NCBI RefSeq assembly: GCF_030285625.1
Contig: NZ_CP127294.1
Coordinates: 3,358,001 to 3,422,000 of the forward strand
Length of the DNA: 64,000 nucleotides
Direction of reading: 5' to 3'
DNA from: Amycolatopsis sp. 2-15
Lineage (GTDB): Bacteria; Actinomycetota; Actinomycetes; Mycobacteriales; Pseudonocardiaceae
Below are positions 34,334-45,730 of this stretch, piece by piece (positions within the stretch are counted from its first letter, which is position 1; every line of letters starts with the position of its first letter). Under the pieces are notes generated by a model. The model was not told where the DNA came from, did no database searches, and saw nothing but the letters and a program-made list of their open reading frames with translations. A program made the translations under genes and the position numbers.

Positions 34334-35488
34334 ATGCCCCCTGTGCAAGGACTTCTCCCCATCCGGGAGTACCTCCTCGTCGCGTTGACCGCGACGGCGG
34401 TGACCTACCTGCTCACCGGCGTGGTCCGCCGCGTCGCGATCCGCATCGGCGCGATCGCCAACCCGCGCGCCCGTGACGTCCACGTGACGCCGATCCCGCG
34501 CATGGGCGGCGTCGGCATCTACCTGGGCGTGGCCGCGGCGATGGGCCTGGCGCACCAGCTGCCCGCGCTGAGCCACGGGTTCGACGCCTCGCTCGACTCC
34601 GTCGGCGTGCTGCTGGCGGCCGGGGTCATCTCGCTCATCGGCGCGCTGGACGACCGGTTCGAGCTCGACGCGTGGACGAAGCTCGCCGGCCAGGTCATGT
34701 GCGCGGGGATCCTCGTGCTGTTCGGCGTGCAGTGGGTGTCGTTCTGGGTGCCGTGGGGCGGCACCGGCGACTCGTTCGGTTCGGTGCTCGTACTGGACAA
34801 GAACCAGGGCGCGCTGCTGACCGTCGTGATGGTCGTGGTGATGGTCAACGCGATGAACTTCGTCGACGGCCTCGACGGCCTCGCAGGCGGCCTCGGCTTC
34901 ATCGCCGCGACGGCGACGTGCGCCTTCTCGCTGGGCCTGCTCGACAGCACCGGCGGCGACTTCGGCACCTACCCGCCGGCCCTGATCGCCGCGACGCTGG
35001 CGGGTGCCTGTCTGGGCTTCCTGCCGTACAACTTCCAACCCGCCAAGATATTCATGGGCGACTCCGGCTCCATGATGATCGGCCTCATGCTCGCCGGCGC
35101 GACCACGTCCGCGAGCGGCCGCGTCAGCTACACGCGCTTCTCGGCTTCCGACGCGCTCGCCCTGCTGTCGCCCTTGGTCGTGGTCGTGGCGGTGCTCTTC
35201 GTGCCCGTCCTGGACCTCGTGATGGCCGTCATCCGCCGCACCCGCCGCGGCGAAAGCCCCTTCGCGGCCGACAAGATGCACCTCCACCACCGGCTGCTCG
35301 AGATCGGCCATTCCCAGCGCCGCGCCGTCCTGCTCATCTACTTGTGGGCCGGCATCCTGGCGTTCGGCGCGGTGTCCGTGACGCTGTTCGACGACACGGC
35401 CGTGTTCTGGGTCATCGGGGCGGGTCTGGTGGCGGCTGTGCTGGTGTCGCTGGTGCCCAGGTTGAGGGCGCGACACCGAGCGGGCTGA
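34334..35488 (+). CDS. wecA: Undecaprenyl-phosphate GlcNAc-1-phosphate transferase (WecA/TagO-like)
   Basis: The 384-aa protein has about eleven membrane segments and starts lipid-linked glycan synthesis (in actinobacteria the arabinogalactan linker or teichoic-type polymers) by moving GlcNAc-1-P from UDP-GlcNAc to decaprenyl/undecaprenyl phosphate. [16 protein letters not shown] is [17 protein letters not shown] at the start; Asp106-Asp107 in [24 protein letters not shown] and the C-terminal [20 protein letters not shown] complete the family motifs. It is upstream of the ATP synthase operon as in mycobacteria. Confidence 0.93.
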   Translation: MPPVQGLLPIREYLLVALTATAVTYLLTGVVRRVAIRIGAIANPRARDVHVTPIPRMGGVGIYLGVAAAMGLAHQLPALSHGFDASLDSVGVLLAAGVISLIGALDDRFELDAWTKLAGQVMCAGILVLFGVQWVSFWVPWGGTGDSFGSVLVLDKNQGALLTVVMVVVMVNAMNFVDGLDGLAGGLGFIAATATCAFSLGLLDSTGGDFGTYPPALIAATLAGACLGFLPYNFQPAKIFMGDSGSMMIGLMLAGATTSASGRVSYTRFSASDALALLSPLVVVVAVLFVPVLDLVMAVIRRTRRGESPFAADKMHLHHRLLEIGHSQRRAVLLIYLWAGILAFGAVSVTLFDDTAVFWVIGAGLVAAVLVSLVPRLRARHRAG

Positions 35489-35704
35489 CGTCCTCGCGAG
35501 TTCGTTTCGCTTTCAGTAAAGGCTCCCCGATCGGGTGAAAGCCGGTGAAGTGTTGACCATGATCACTTTCGGCGGCTAATCTTCGACCCGAGGGTTTGAG
35601 GGGGACTGGGGAGTCCAAGGGGTGCCTTTTCGGCGCGCCTTCGGCGTGTTTTGGCCTTTCTCTTTTTGCCTCCTTTCGGTTGTCGAATGGGGAGGGAAAT
35701 CGAA

Positions 35705-36075
35705 ATGAAGAACGTGTCCAAGGCTGCGCTGGGTCTGCTTGCTGCCGGCGCGATGATGACGGCTGTTCCCGGCGTCGGCTCCGCGGCCACGTCGGAGCCG
35801 ACGAAGCCGGTGACGAACCTGAGGAACGGGATCGTTTCCTACGTGTCCTCCGATGGTCGCGGCTGTGGGGCGACCGTGGCGGGCTGGGACCGCTACTATC
35901 ACCACTGCACGAACGACGGACGGCCGATCCAGGTCCTGGCGCGATTCGTGTTCGTCGGCAACACCATGCGTGTGTCGGCCCGGGCCAGACGGTGACGGTC
36001 AAGGTCACCAGGACGTACAGCATGGACTGGAACGGTCAGACGTGCACCAATCCGGGTCAAACGTGGGCGGCTTGA
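35705..36075 (+). pseudogene. Small secreted protein gene with apparent frameshift
   Basis: ATG 35705 opens MKNVSKAALGLLAAGAMM, a signal peptide with cleavage near GSA-AT, then a short Cys-containing domain (GRGCGATVAGWDRYYHHC). The frame stops at 35995 in a meaningless tail, while the frame one base back reads GPGQTVTVKVTRTYSMDWNG and QTCTNPGQTWAA to a stop at 36075, a sensible C-terminus. One missing base in the GTGTGT run near 35971-35975 would join them into an about 123-aa protein. It is either a recent frameshift or a sequencing error. No known family recognised. The 200 bp before it are AT-richer than the surroundings. Confidence 0.6.
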
Positions 36076-36166
36076 TTTCGGGTCGCCGGGAATTGTCGTG
36101 AATCGGTGATCGAAGTGGACCTTCGGGAAAAAATCTCGCCGGAAAGCGGCCGAATTCGATGGTGCT

Positions 36167-36200
36167 TGCCCCGGGTTCGCGTTTTCGCGAACCCGGGGCA
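36167..36200 (+). terminator. Terminator upstream of atpI
   Basis: Arms 36167-36181 and 36186-36200 form a perfect 15-bp stem (TGCCCCGGGTTCGCG) with a TTTT loop. It insulates the ATP synthase operon from the small secreted protein gene. Confidence 0.75.
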
Positions 36201-36293
36201 GGTCGCGTCCACCGGAAGTGGCAGGTTGGGGGCTTGGCCCGCCGCTCACCAGGTTCTCTACACTCGATGTCGAACCGAGTAGGGAGCCCAGCT

Positions 36294-36743
36294 GTGAGCG
36301 AAACCGAAACCTCGACCGACGCGACGGAGAACCCGCACGCCAAGGTGGTGCTGCAGGCCGCTCGCGCGATGACGAAGGCTTCGCTGCTGGTCACACCGCC
36401 GGCGTTGCTCGTGTGCATCGTGGTGTTCAGCATCGTGTTCGGCCTGCCCGGATTTCTCGGGTCGCTGGTCGGCGCGGTGCTCGCGATGGTGGCGATGCTG
36501 TCGACGCTGGGGCTGATGCGCTTCAGCGCGGGCCAGGACCCGATGTTCGTCATGGTGATCGCGCTCGGTGGGTATGTGGTCAAGGTCGTGCTGCTGTTCG
36601 GCGCGCTCACGCTGCTCAAGGGTGTGACCGCGCTGCACCCGTTGTCGCTGGGGCTCACGATGATCGTGGCCATTCTGCTGTCCGCCGCGGCCGAGTTCGC
36701 GGCCTTCCGCAAGACCAAGATCCCGACGATCCTCCCGTCCTGA
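36294..36743 (+). CDS. atpI: ATP synthase protein I-like membrane protein
   Basis: The 149-aa protein has four membrane segments (LLVTPPALLVCIVVF, GFLGSLVGAVLAMVAML, MFVMVIALGGYVVKVVLLF, LSLGLTMIVAILLSAAAEF) and the position of AtpI, which helps c-ring assembly or Mg2+ supply. The N-terminal 25 residues are polar and variable. GTG 36294 follows TAGGGAGCCC. It lies 522 bp before atpB, so it may have its own promoter. AtpI call rests on topology and context. Confidence 0.8.
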   Translation: MSETETSTDATENPHAKVVLQAARAMTKASLLVTPPALLVCIVVFSIVFGLPGFLGSLVGAVLAMVAMLSTLGLMRFSAGQDPMFVMVIALGGYVVKVVLLFGALTLLKGVTALHPLSLGLTMIVAILLSAAAEFAAFRKTKIPTILPS

Positions 36744-37265
36744 CGGGGCGCTCGGGCCCTCGGCTACTGGCAGTGAGAGCGCACTGCGGCAATCGAGTGT
36801 GACCTGAAACACGCTGACCGACTTCCGGGTGCTCGCCGCAGTCGGGCGACGCGCTCACCTGTGGTGTTGCGAAACCGGTCGCGCGCGTCCCGGACTTGGG
36901 TCCTGGATGGACTCGGGACCTAAGTCCTGAGCTGATCGGTTGGTATGAAGTACGCCTGTACGGCACCGATTGACCTGCTGGTAGGGTCCGCGTCAAGGGT
37001 GGCGGCCTCGCCCGCGTACTCCCTCAAACGAACCGCGACCAGCAGTGTGGCGATCCGATGGTTCCGCCTTCTCATCCGCTGGTCCGAAGTGGATTGCAGG
37101 GCAGTGCTCACGCGAGACGACCTCAGTGCAGGGCTTGAAAATCATTCACTGCGCGGTGGGTCCGGCCGCCTCCAGCGTGCTCGTGTGCATCGGGTACGTT
37201 AAGTCCAGATCGTGACGATTCCCCCGGCGGAGTGAACGCCGGCCGGGAGAACCGGGAGGAGCGCA
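36744..37265 (+). promoter_or_regulatory. Non-coding region before atpB
   Basis: There is no convincing gene in these 522 bp. The composition is less GC-rich than the flanks (for example GATCGGTTGGTATGAAGTACGCC). It must contain the promoter of the main ATP synthase operon; I cannot assign a -35/-10 pair with confidence. GGGAGAACCGGGAGGAG before 37266 is the atpB ribosome site. Most bases have no visible role. Confidence 0.45.
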
Positions 37266-38063
37266 GTGATCGCGCTGGTACTGACCGAGGGTGCAGTTTT
37301 CACGCCCCCTGGTACTGATGCCTTCGAGCTGCCGCCGTTTTTGGGGTCTGGCGAGTGGGCCTTGAACAAACCGAAGTTGCTGGTGATCATCGCTTTGGTC
37401 ATCGTCGCCGTCTACTTCTTGGTGGCGTCGCGCAAGCTGAAGATCGTGCCGACCAAGGGCCAGTTCATCGCGGAGTCGCTCTATGACTTCAGCCGCAACA
37501 ACATCACGCGGAGCCAGATCGGCTCGAAAGAGTTCAAGCCGTTCATCCCGCTGGTTCTCGCGTTGTTCACCTTCATCTTGGTGAACAACCTCTTCGGGAT
37601 CATTCCGTTCTTCCAGTTCCCGACCATGGCGCGGATCGGTTTCCCGCTGGCCATGTCGCTTCTCGTGGTTTACCCGGTGTACCACTACGTGGGCATCAAG
37701 AAGTACGGCCTCGGCGGGTACATGAAGAACCAGCTGGCGCCGGCGGGGATCCCGAAGTTCGTGCTTCCGCTCTACGGCCTGATCGAGTTCTTCCAGAAGT
37801 TCTTCATCACGCCGATCACGCTGGCCATCCGTGTTTTCGCCGCGATGTTCGCCGGCCACCTGATCATCATCGTGTTCACGCTGGGCGGCACCTTCCTGCT
37901 CACGGAGACCTCGAGTTGGGCCCTCAAGCCGGTTTCGCTGCTGGCCTGGGTCTTGGCGATCCTGATGACCTTCCTCGAGGCCTTCATCCAGGTGCTGCAG
38001 GCCTACATCTTCGCCCTGCTGTCGGCCGGGTACATCGGCGCCGCGCTCTCCGCGGACCACTGA
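37266..38063 (+). CDS. atpB: F1Fo ATP synthase subunit a
   Basis: The 265-aa membrane subunit forms the two proton half-channels against the c-ring. It has five to six membrane helices; the essential arginine is Arg189 in ITLAIRVFAAMFAGH, and the last helix carries LEAFIQVLQAYIFALLSAGYI. GTG start after GGGAGGAG. First gene of atpBEFHAGDC. Confidence 0.97.
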   Translation: MIALVLTEGAVFTPPGTDAFELPPFLGSGEWALNKPKLLVIIALVIVAVYFLVASRKLKIVPTKGQFIAESLYDFSRNNITRSQIGSKEFKPFIPLVLALFTFILVNNLFGIIPFFQFPTMARIGFPLAMSLLVVYPVYHYVGIKKYGLGGYMKNQLAPAGIPKFVLPLYGLIEFFQKFFITPITLAIRVFAAMFAGHLIIIVFTLGGTFLLTETSSWALKPVSLLAWVLAILMTFLEAFIQVLQAYIFALLSAGYIGAALSADH

Positions 38064-38121
38064 GAAACGCACAAGCCCCCGATCCGCGTGAGTGCGCGGA
38101 CCGAAGTGAAGGGAAACGCAC

Positions 38122-38379
38122 GTGAGCAACATCGTTCTGGCCCAGGCTGCCGAGCAGGCTGTCAACATCAACCCCGGCCTCGCCGCCATCGGCTACGGTC
38201 TGGGCGCGATCGGCCCGGGCATCGGCATCGGCTTGATCTTCGCCGCGGTCATCAACGGCACCGCTCGTCAGCCGGAGGCCCAGGGCAAGCTGCAGGGCAT
38301 CGGGTTCTCGACCTTCGTGCTCACCGAGGTTCTGGCGCTGATCGGTATCGTCATCTACTTCATCGCCTCCGCGGCCTGA
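38122..38379 (+). CDS. atpE: F1Fo ATP synthase subunit c
   Basis: The 85-aa hairpin subunit has two membrane helices joined by the polar loop [10 protein letters not shown]. The glycine pattern GPGIGIGLI is in helix 1 and the proton-carrying acid is Glu69 in [11 protein letters not shown] of helix 2. The latter region differs from mycobacterial AtpE (VEAAYFINLAF), the bedaquiline site, so drug response need not be the same. Start is GTG after GAAGGGA. Confidence 0.97.
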   Translation: MSNIVLAQAAEQAVNINPGLAAIGYGLGAIGPGIGIGLIFAAVINGTARQPEAQGKLQGIGFSTFVLTEVLALIGIVIYFIASAA

Positions 38380-38411
38380 GTCATCCCACTCTCGCCATCT
38401 AAGGAGACGCT

Positions 38412-38963
38412 GTGCTGAAGACCGAATTGGTGTTGGCGGCCGAGGAGCACGTCAACCCGATCATCCCGGACATCCCGGAGCTGATCCTCGGCATCGTCGC
38501 CTTCCTGATCCTGCTGTTCATCCTGAAGAAGTACGTGGTCCCGCGTTTCGAGACTGCGTACGAGGAACGGGCGCAGAAGATCGAAGGCGGCATCGAGAAG
38601 GCCGAGAAGGCCCAGGCCGAAGCCGAAGAAGCGCTGGCCGAGTACAAGGCGCAGCTGGCCGAGGCCCGGTCCGAGGCCGCGAAGATCCGCGACGACGCCC
38701 GGCTCGAAGCCGAGCAGATCAAGGCGGAGCTGCGGGCCGAGGCCGAGTCCGAGTCCCAGCGGATCGTCGCGCAGGGGCAGGCTCAGCTGCAGGCCCAGAA
38801 GGCGCAGATCATCGCCGAGCTGCGGGCCGACATGGGCCGCAACGCGGTGGAGCTGGCGAGCCGCATCGTCGGCGAGTCGCTCGAGGACGAGGTGCGCCGC
38901 CGCGGCACGGTCGACCGGTTCCTCGCGGAGCTGGAGACCGCCACCAACGGAGCGGGGAAGTAG
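38412..38963 (+). CDS. atpF: F1Fo ATP synthase subunit b
   Basis: The 183-aa stator subunit has one N-terminal membrane helix (LILGIVAFLILLFILKKYVV) and a long right-handed coiled coil rich in Glu, Ala, Lys and Arg (about residues 45-150). Only one b gene is present and it is separate from delta, unlike the mycobacterial b-delta fusion. GTG start after AAGGAGACGCT. Confidence 0.96.
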   Translation: MLKTELVLAAEEHVNPIIPDIPELILGIVAFLILLFILKKYVVPRFETAYEERAQKIEGGIEKAEKAQAEAEEALAEYKAQLAEARSEAAKIRDDARLEAEQIKAELRAEAESESQRIVAQGQAQLQAQKAQIIAELRADMGRNAVELASRIVGESLEDEVRRRGTVDRFLAELETATNGAGK

Positions 38964-38970
38964 ACCAGAG

Positions 38971-39795
38971 ATGACGCTGCATGCTGCGAGCCGTGAAGCG
39001 CTCGACCTCGCCGAGACCCGTCTCGGCGAGGTTCTGGCCGACGCGGGTACCGACCCCGCGACGGCCGGGGACGAGCTGCTCTCGGTCGTCGACCTCCTTG
39101 ACCGCGAAATCGGCCTGCGCCGGGCGGTCAGCGACGCTTCGGCCAGCCCGGAGAGCCGCCAGGGCCTCGTCCGCCGCTTGTTCGACGGGAAGCTGAGCGA
39201 ACCGGCCCTGAAGGTGCTCGACGCCGTGGCGGGCAGCCGCTGGTCAAGCCCTCGCGAGCTGGTGGACGGGATCGAGTCCCTCGGTCGCTCGGCGTTGCTC
39301 ACCTCCGCCGAGAAGACCGGGAACGTCGAGACCGTCGAGTCCCAGCTGTTCCAGGTCGCGCGGATCGTCTCGGGTTCCTCGGAACTCGAGGCCGCGCTGT
39401 CCGACCTGGCCGCTCCCGCCGACGCCAAGCGGACCCTGGTCCGCGGGCTGTTCGCGGACAAGGTCGACGTGGTCACCGAGACCCTCGTCGAGCAGGTCGT
39501 GCGCCGCGCCAAGGGGCGCGGGGTCGGCAACGGGCTCGACAAGCTGGTCGCGCTGGCTGCGGAACGGCGTGAGCGTTCGGTCGCATACGTGACCAGCGCC
39601 AACGCTCTCACCGAAGAGCAGCAGACCCAGCTCGGGTCGAGGCTCAACGGCATCTACGGGCGGACCCTCGCGCTGCACGTCGAGGTGGACCCCCGGCTGG
39701 GCGGCGGGCTCGTCGTCCGCGTCGGCGACGAGGTCATCGACGGCAGCACGGCCGGCCAGCTGGCAGCGGTCCGCCGCAGGCTGAGCCGCGCCTGA
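38971..39795 (+). CDS. atpH: F1Fo ATP synthase subunit delta
   Basis: The 274-aa subunit links the top of F1 to the b stalk. It is about 95 residues longer than E. coli delta (177 aa) because of an extra N-terminal helical segment, as in Streptomyces. The C-terminal part has the family motif [31 protein letters not shown]. It begins 7 nt after atpF. Confidence 0.95.
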   Translation: MTLHAASREALDLAETRLGEVLADAGTDPATAGDELLSVVDLLDREIGLRRAVSDASASPESRQGLVRRLFDGKLSEPALKVLDAVAGSRWSSPRELVDGIESLGRSALLTSAEKTGNVETVESQLFQVARIVSGSSELEAALSDLAAPADAKRTLVRGLFADKVDVVTETLVEQVVRRAKGRGVGNGLDKLVALAAERRERSVAYVTSANALTEEQQTQLGSRLNGIYGRTLALHVEVDPRLGGGLVVRVGDEVIDGSTAGQLAAVRRRLSRA

Positions 39796-39857
39796 CGGGT
39801 GCGCCCGCACCACAGACTTTGCACACTGGACAGAACAGAAGCGAGAGCGGGAACGAA

Positions 39858-41495
39858 ATGGCGGAGCTGACGATCTCCTCGGACGAGATCCGCAGTGCGA
39901 TCGAGAACTACGTCTCGAGTTACGCCCCGGATGTGAACCGGGAAGAGGTCGGCGTGGTCGCCGACGCCGGTGACGGTATCGCCCACGTCGAGGGCCTCCC
40001 CTCGGCCATGGCCAACGAGCTGCTCGAGTTCCCGGGCGGCGTCCTCGGTGTGGCGCTGAACCTGGACGCCCGTTCGATCGGTGCGGCCATCCTCGGCGAC
40101 TTCGAGACGATCGAAGAGGGCCAGCAGGTCAAGCGGACCGGCCAGGTCCTGTCCGTGCCGGTCGGCGACGGCTACCTCGGCCGGGTCGTCGACCCGCTGG
40201 GCGCGCCCATCGACGGGCTCGGCGAGATCGAGACCACGACCCGGCGTCCGCTGGAGCTCAAGGCCGCCTCGGTGGTCGAGCGTCAGCCGGTGTCCGAGCC
40301 GCTGCAGACCGGCATCACCGCCATCGACGCGATGACGCCGATCGGGCGCGGCCAGCGCCAGCTGATCATCGGTGACCGCAAGACGGGCAAGACCGCCGTC
40401 GCCGTGGACACGATCATCAACCAGAAGGCCAACTGGGAGACCGGCGACCCGAAGCAGCAGGTCCGCTGCATCTACGTCGCGATCGGCCAGAAGGGCTCGA
40501 CGATCGCGTCGGTCAAGAAGTCGCTCGAGGACGCGGGCGCGATGGAGTACACGACCATCGTCGCCGCCCCGGCTTCCGACTCGGCCGGCTTCAAGTGGAT
40601 CGCCCCCTACACCGGCTCGGCCATCGGCCAGCACTGGATGTACGAGGGCAAGCACGTCCTGATCGTGTTCGACGACCTGACCAAGCAGGCCGACGCCTAC
40701 CGCGCGATCTCGCTGCTGCTGCGCCGCCCGCCGGGCCGCGAGGCGTTCCCCGGCGACGTCTTCTACTTGCACTCCCGTCTCCTCGAGCGGTGCGCCAAGC
40801 TGTCGGACGAGCTGGGTGCCGGCTCGCTGACCGGCCTGCCGATCATCGAGACGAAGGCCAACGACGTGTCGGCCTACATCCCGACGAACGTCATTTCGAT
40901 CACCGACGGTCAGTGCTTCTTCCAGTCGGACCTGTTCAACGCCGGTCAGCGCCCGGCCATCGACGTGGGCATCTCGGTGTCCCGCGTGGGTGGTGCCGCG
41001 CAGGTCAAGGCGATGAAGTCGGTCTCCGGCTCGCTCCGCATCGACCTGTCGCAGTACCGCGAGCTGGAGGCGTTCGCCGCCTTCGCCTCGGACCTCGACG
41101 ACGCCTCGAAGGCGCAGCTCGAGCGTGGCGCGCGCCTGTACGAGGTGCTCAAGCAGCCGCAGTACTCGCCGATCCCGGTCGAGGAGCAGGTCTGCACCGT
41201 GTGGCTGGGTACCAACGGCCACTACGACTCGGTCCCGACCGAGGACGTGCGCCGCTTCAACCAGGAGTTCCTGGACTCGGCCCGGCGCAAGCACACCGAG
41301 GTCCTCGGCGCGATCCGCGACAGCGGCAAGTTCGAGGACGACACCCGCGACGCGCTTGTGGCCGCGGTCAACGAGTTCAAGAAGGAGTTCACCACCTCCG
41401 AGGGCAAGCCCCTCGAGGCGAACGCCGACGCGATGGACGCCGACAAGGTCGGGCAGGAGACCGTCAAGGTCAACAAGCCCGCCCCGAAGAAGTGA
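39858..41495 (+). CDS. atpA: F1Fo ATP synthase subunit alpha
   Basis: The 545-aa non-catalytic nucleotide-binding subunit of F1 starts [16 protein letters not shown] at ATG 39858. The P-loop GDRKTGKT is residues 172-179; the arginine-finger region [20 protein letters not shown] is near residue 390. The C-terminus has an extra tail of about 30 residues ([22 protein letters not shown]) as in mycobacteria, where it suppresses ATP hydrolysis; the same role here is inferred. Confidence 0.97.
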   Translation: MAELTISSDEIRSAIENYVSSYAPDVNREEVGVVADAGDGIAHVEGLPSAMANELLEFPGGVLGVALNLDARSIGAAILGDFETIEEGQQVKRTGQVLSVPVGDGYLGRVVDPLGAPIDGLGEIETTTRRPLELKAASVVERQPVSEPLQTGITAIDAMTPIGRGQRQLIIGDRKTGKTAVAVDTIINQKANWETGDPKQQVRCIYVAIGQKGSTIASVKKSLEDAGAMEYTTIVAAPASDSAGFKWIAPYTGSAIGQHWMYEGKHVLIVFDDLTKQADAYRAISLLLRRPPGREAFPGDVFYLHSRLLERCAKLSDELGAGSLTGLPIIETKANDVSAYIPTNVISITDGQCFFQSDLFNAGQRPAIDVGISVSRVGGAAQVKAMKSVSGSLRIDLSQYRELEAFAAFASDLDDASKAQLERGARLYEVLKQPQYSPIPVEEQVCTVWLGTNGHYDSVPTEDVRRFNQEFLDSARRKHTEVLGAIRDSGKFEDDTRDALVAAVNEFKKEFTTSEGKPLEANADAMDADKVGQETVKVNKPAPKK

Positions 41496-41506
41496 GCTGA
41501 TAGCTC

Positions 41507-43869
<2,363 letters not shown>

Positions 43870-43880
43870 TCTTCTGAGCG

Positions 43881-43920
43881 CGGCGGGGGCTGGGTCCACT
43901 GTGGACACCCGCCCCCGCCG
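43881..43920 (+). terminator. Intercistronic hairpin between atpD and atpC
   Basis: CGGCGGGGGC (43881-43890) pairs with GCCCCCGCCG (43911-43920), with further pairing GTCCAC/GTGGAC inside and TTCTCGT after. It lies 11 nt after atpD inside a 114-bp gap, unusual within this tight operon, and may reduce readthrough into atpC or protect the upstream mRNA. Confidence 0.6.
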
Positions 43921-43983
43921 TTCTCGTAACCGAAGCCGGACCTATTACACTCGGTGGTGACACCCCGAGCGAAGGAGTGCTAC

Positions 43984-44349
43984 GTGGCTGAGATGTCCGT
44001 GGAGCTGGTGGCCGTGGAGCGCCGGCTCTGGTCGGGTACCGCCACCTTCGTGGTGGCACAGACCACCGAGGGCGAGATCGGCATCATGCCCGGCCACGAG
44101 CCGGTGCTGGGCCAGCTCGTCGAGGGTGGCGTGGTGAAGGTGACCACGACCGACGGCGAGATCCTCACCGCCGCCGTGCACGGTGGTTTCCTGTCGGTGA
44201 CCGCCACCGGGGTGAGCGTGCTCGCCGAGAGCGCCGAGCTTTCCGACGAGATCGACATCGACGCGGCGAAGGCGGCGCTGTCCGCGGACGACGAGGCAGA
44301 GCGGACGAGGGCAACAGCCCAGCTCCGCGCAGCCGGTCAGTCGGTCTGA
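43984..44349 (+). CDS. atpC: F1Fo ATP synthase subunit epsilon
   Basis: The 121-aa subunit couples rotation to the c-ring and can inhibit hydrolysis. It has the N-terminal beta sandwich ([33 protein letters not shown]) and a short C-terminal helical hairpin ([13 protein letters not shown] onward). GTG 43984 has AAGGAG at 6-nt spacing. It is separated from atpD by a hairpin. Confidence 0.96.
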   Translation: MAEMSVELVAVERRLWSGTATFVVAQTTEGEIGIMPGHEPVLGQLVEGGVVKVTTTDGEILTAAVHGGFLSVTATGVSVLAESAELSDEIDIDAAKAALSADDEAERTRATAQLRAAGQSV

Positions 44350-44379
44350 TCTGATCGAGCGACGAGCAGGAGCCGGGCC

Positions 44380-44814
44380 GTGAAGATCGCCATCGTGGTG
44401 CTGGGGCTCCTGATCGTGCTCGCCGTGCTGGCGGCCTGGTACGGCCAGCGGTGGATCCGGATGCGCCGCGGCGGTGGCGTGAGCGTCGCGCTGCGGTGGC
44501 GTCCGGACAACCCGCGCGCCAGCTGGCACCTCGGGCTCGGGCGCTACGAGGGCGACGAGTTCGTCTGGTACCGCGTGTGGAGCCTGCGCAGCGGCCCGGA
44601 CCGCGTGTTCCAGCGCGAGAGCATGCAGATCGCCGACCGGCGGGACCCGTCCGGCACGGAGGCGTACGCGGTGCCGGAAGGAGCCACTGTCCTGCGGTGT
44701 GAGTCGCCCACGCAGGAGGCGATCGAGATCGCGATGGGGCCCGGTGCGCTCACCGGGTTCCTGTCCTGGCTGGAGTCGGCTCCGCCGGGACGAATGCTGC
44801 CGCACGCGTCCTGA
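44380..44814 (+). CDS. DUF2550 membrane protein
   Basis: The 144-aa protein has one N-terminal membrane helix (IAIVVLGLLIVLAVLAAWYG), a basic stretch and a beta-rich domain with RPDNPRASWHLGLGRYEGDEFVWYRVWSL, matching DUF2550, which is found just after atpC in Corynebacteriales and Pseudonocardiales. The function is unknown; a cell-envelope role is likely from context. Start GTG, 31 nt after atpC, same operon. Confidence 0.87.
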   Translation: MKIAIVVLGLLIVLAVLAAWYGQRWIRMRRGGGVSVALRWRPDNPRASWHLGLGRYEGDEFVWYRVWSLRSGPDRVFQRESMQIADRRDPSGTEAYAVPEGATVLRCESPTQEAIEIAMGPGALTGFLSWLESAPPGRMLPHAS

Positions 44815-44819
44815 TCCCT

Positions 44820-44910
44820 GTTACCAATCCGGCCAAAAGCAGGCGGGAACGGGCCGGACGTTTCTGCGGATGGCGACTATTCCCGCCGTGACTGTGGTCG
44901 GATTGGTAAC
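44820..44910. repeat. 91-bp nested inverted repeat after DUF2550
   Basis: GTTACCAATCCGGCCA (44820-44835) is repeated inverted at 44895-44910 with one G-T mismatch, and an inner dyad GGCGGGAA/TTCCCGCC (44842-44849, 44880-44887) is nested in it. No target duplication is seen. It could be a MITE-like relic, a terminator of the atp operon or a double operator of the next small gene. Confidence 0.6.
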
Positions 44911-44933
44911 CGATAGCGCGTTACGCTGGGGTG

Positions 44934-45095
44934 ATGGAGCCCGAGGAGCAGGCCGACCGCAAGCGTCGCTGGGCGAAGCTGCCCGAGCACGTGCGGCTCG
45001 AGGACATGACCACGGCCCAGGACGTCGAGCCGGGGGCCGATTCGACGTGGGACGTCGACTACGAGCGGTACTGGACCGCTCGGGAGATGCGCTGA
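44934..45095 (+). CDS. Small acidic hypothetical protein (53 aa)
   Basis: ATG 44934 to TGA 45093-45095 encodes MEPEEQADRKRRWAKLPE followed by an aromatic, acidic end (DVDYERYWTAREMR). It is rich in Trp, Asp and Glu with strong third-position GC, consistent with a real gene. TACGCT at 44922-44927 ends 6 nt before the ATG, so it is probably leaderless. It sits between DUF2550 and the reverse-strand adenosyltransferase gene. Function unknown; similar short proteins occur at this place in related genomes, which I recall but cannot check here. Confidence 0.7.
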   Translation: MEPEEQADRKRRWAKLPEHVRLEDMTTAQDVEPGADSTWDVDYERYWTAREMR

Positions 45096-45102
45096 GCGCT
45101 GC

Positions 45103-45669
45103 TCAGCCGCCCGGCTTCCACAGCACGTCGCCGTCCGGGTTGGCGAGCCGGCCGAGGATGAACAGCAGGTCGGACAGCCGGTTGAGGTACTTCACGGCGA
45201 TCGGGTTCGTGGTGTCCGGCTCCGCCTCGACAAGCGCCCACGCCGACCGCTCCGCGCGCCGCGTGACCGTGCGCGCCTGGTGCAGATAGGCCGCGCCCGG
45301 CGTACCGCCCGGCAGGATGAACGACGTGAGCTTCGGCAGCCGCTCGTTGAACTCGTCGCACCAGCCCTCCACGCGTTCGAGGTAGGCCTCGGTGATGCGC
45401 AGTGGCTCGTACGGGGGATTTTCCTGAATCGGCAGGCACAGGTCGGCGCCGACGTCGAACAGGTCGTTCTGCACACGCCTGAGCACGGTGGCGATCTCAT
45501 CGCCGAGGGAACCCATCGCGATGGCCAGCCCGATGACGGAATTGGCCTCGTCGGTGTCGGCGTAAGCGCCCAGGCGGGGCGAGGTTTTGGGGATCCGCGA
45601 GCCGTCTCCGAGCGCCGTGGTGCCGCTGTCGCCGACCTTGGTGTAGACGCGGTTGATGCGAACGACCAT
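45103..45669 (-). CDS. Cob(I)alamin adenosyltransferase, PduO type
   Basis: The 188-aa trimeric helical-bundle enzyme transfers the adenosyl group of ATP to cob(I)alamin, making adenosylcobalamin for mutases and class II ribonucleotide reductase. It starts at ATG 45669 with VRINRVYTKVGDSGTTALGDG, the ATP-binding N-terminus, has the conserved RRVQNDLFDVGADL and ends with RRAERSAWAL and YLNRLSDLLFILGR. No cobalamin riboswitch is seen upstream. It is divergent from murA. Confidence 0.95.
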   Translation of the reverse strand: MVVRINRVYTKVGDSGTTALGDGSRIPKTSPRLGAYADTDEANSVIGLAIAMGSLGDEIATVLRRVQNDLFDVGADLCLPIQENPPYEPLRITEAYLERVEGWCDEFNERLPKLTSFILPGGTPGAAYLHQARTVTRRAERSAWALVEAEPDTTNPIAVKYLNRLSDLLFILGRLANPDGDVLWKPGG

Positions 45670-45730
45670 GCACTCGACTCTACCGGCCCCGCGTGTGCCG
45701 AAACTGGGCGAGAGGGCATGATTGGCGGCC

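Noticed and set aside
37136..37150. TGAAAATCATTCACT, resembling a Zur/Fur box before atpB
   Set aside because: Only the left half and centre fit a 7-1-7 box; the right half does not. The ATP synthase operon is not a usual Zur target.
36945..37202. 85-codon forward frame in the gap before atpB
   Set aside because: Irregular codon use, no ribosome site and no resemblance to a known protein; treated as non-coding leader.
38412..39795. b-delta fusion of the ATP synthase as in mycobacteria
   Set aside because: atpF and atpH are separate frames with a stop and a new start 7 nt apart; delta is only moderately long.
45670..45730. Possible cobalamin riboswitch for the PduO-type gene
   Set aside because: The 61-bp divergent gap to murA is too short for a B12 riboswitch and no B12-box-like sequence is seen.
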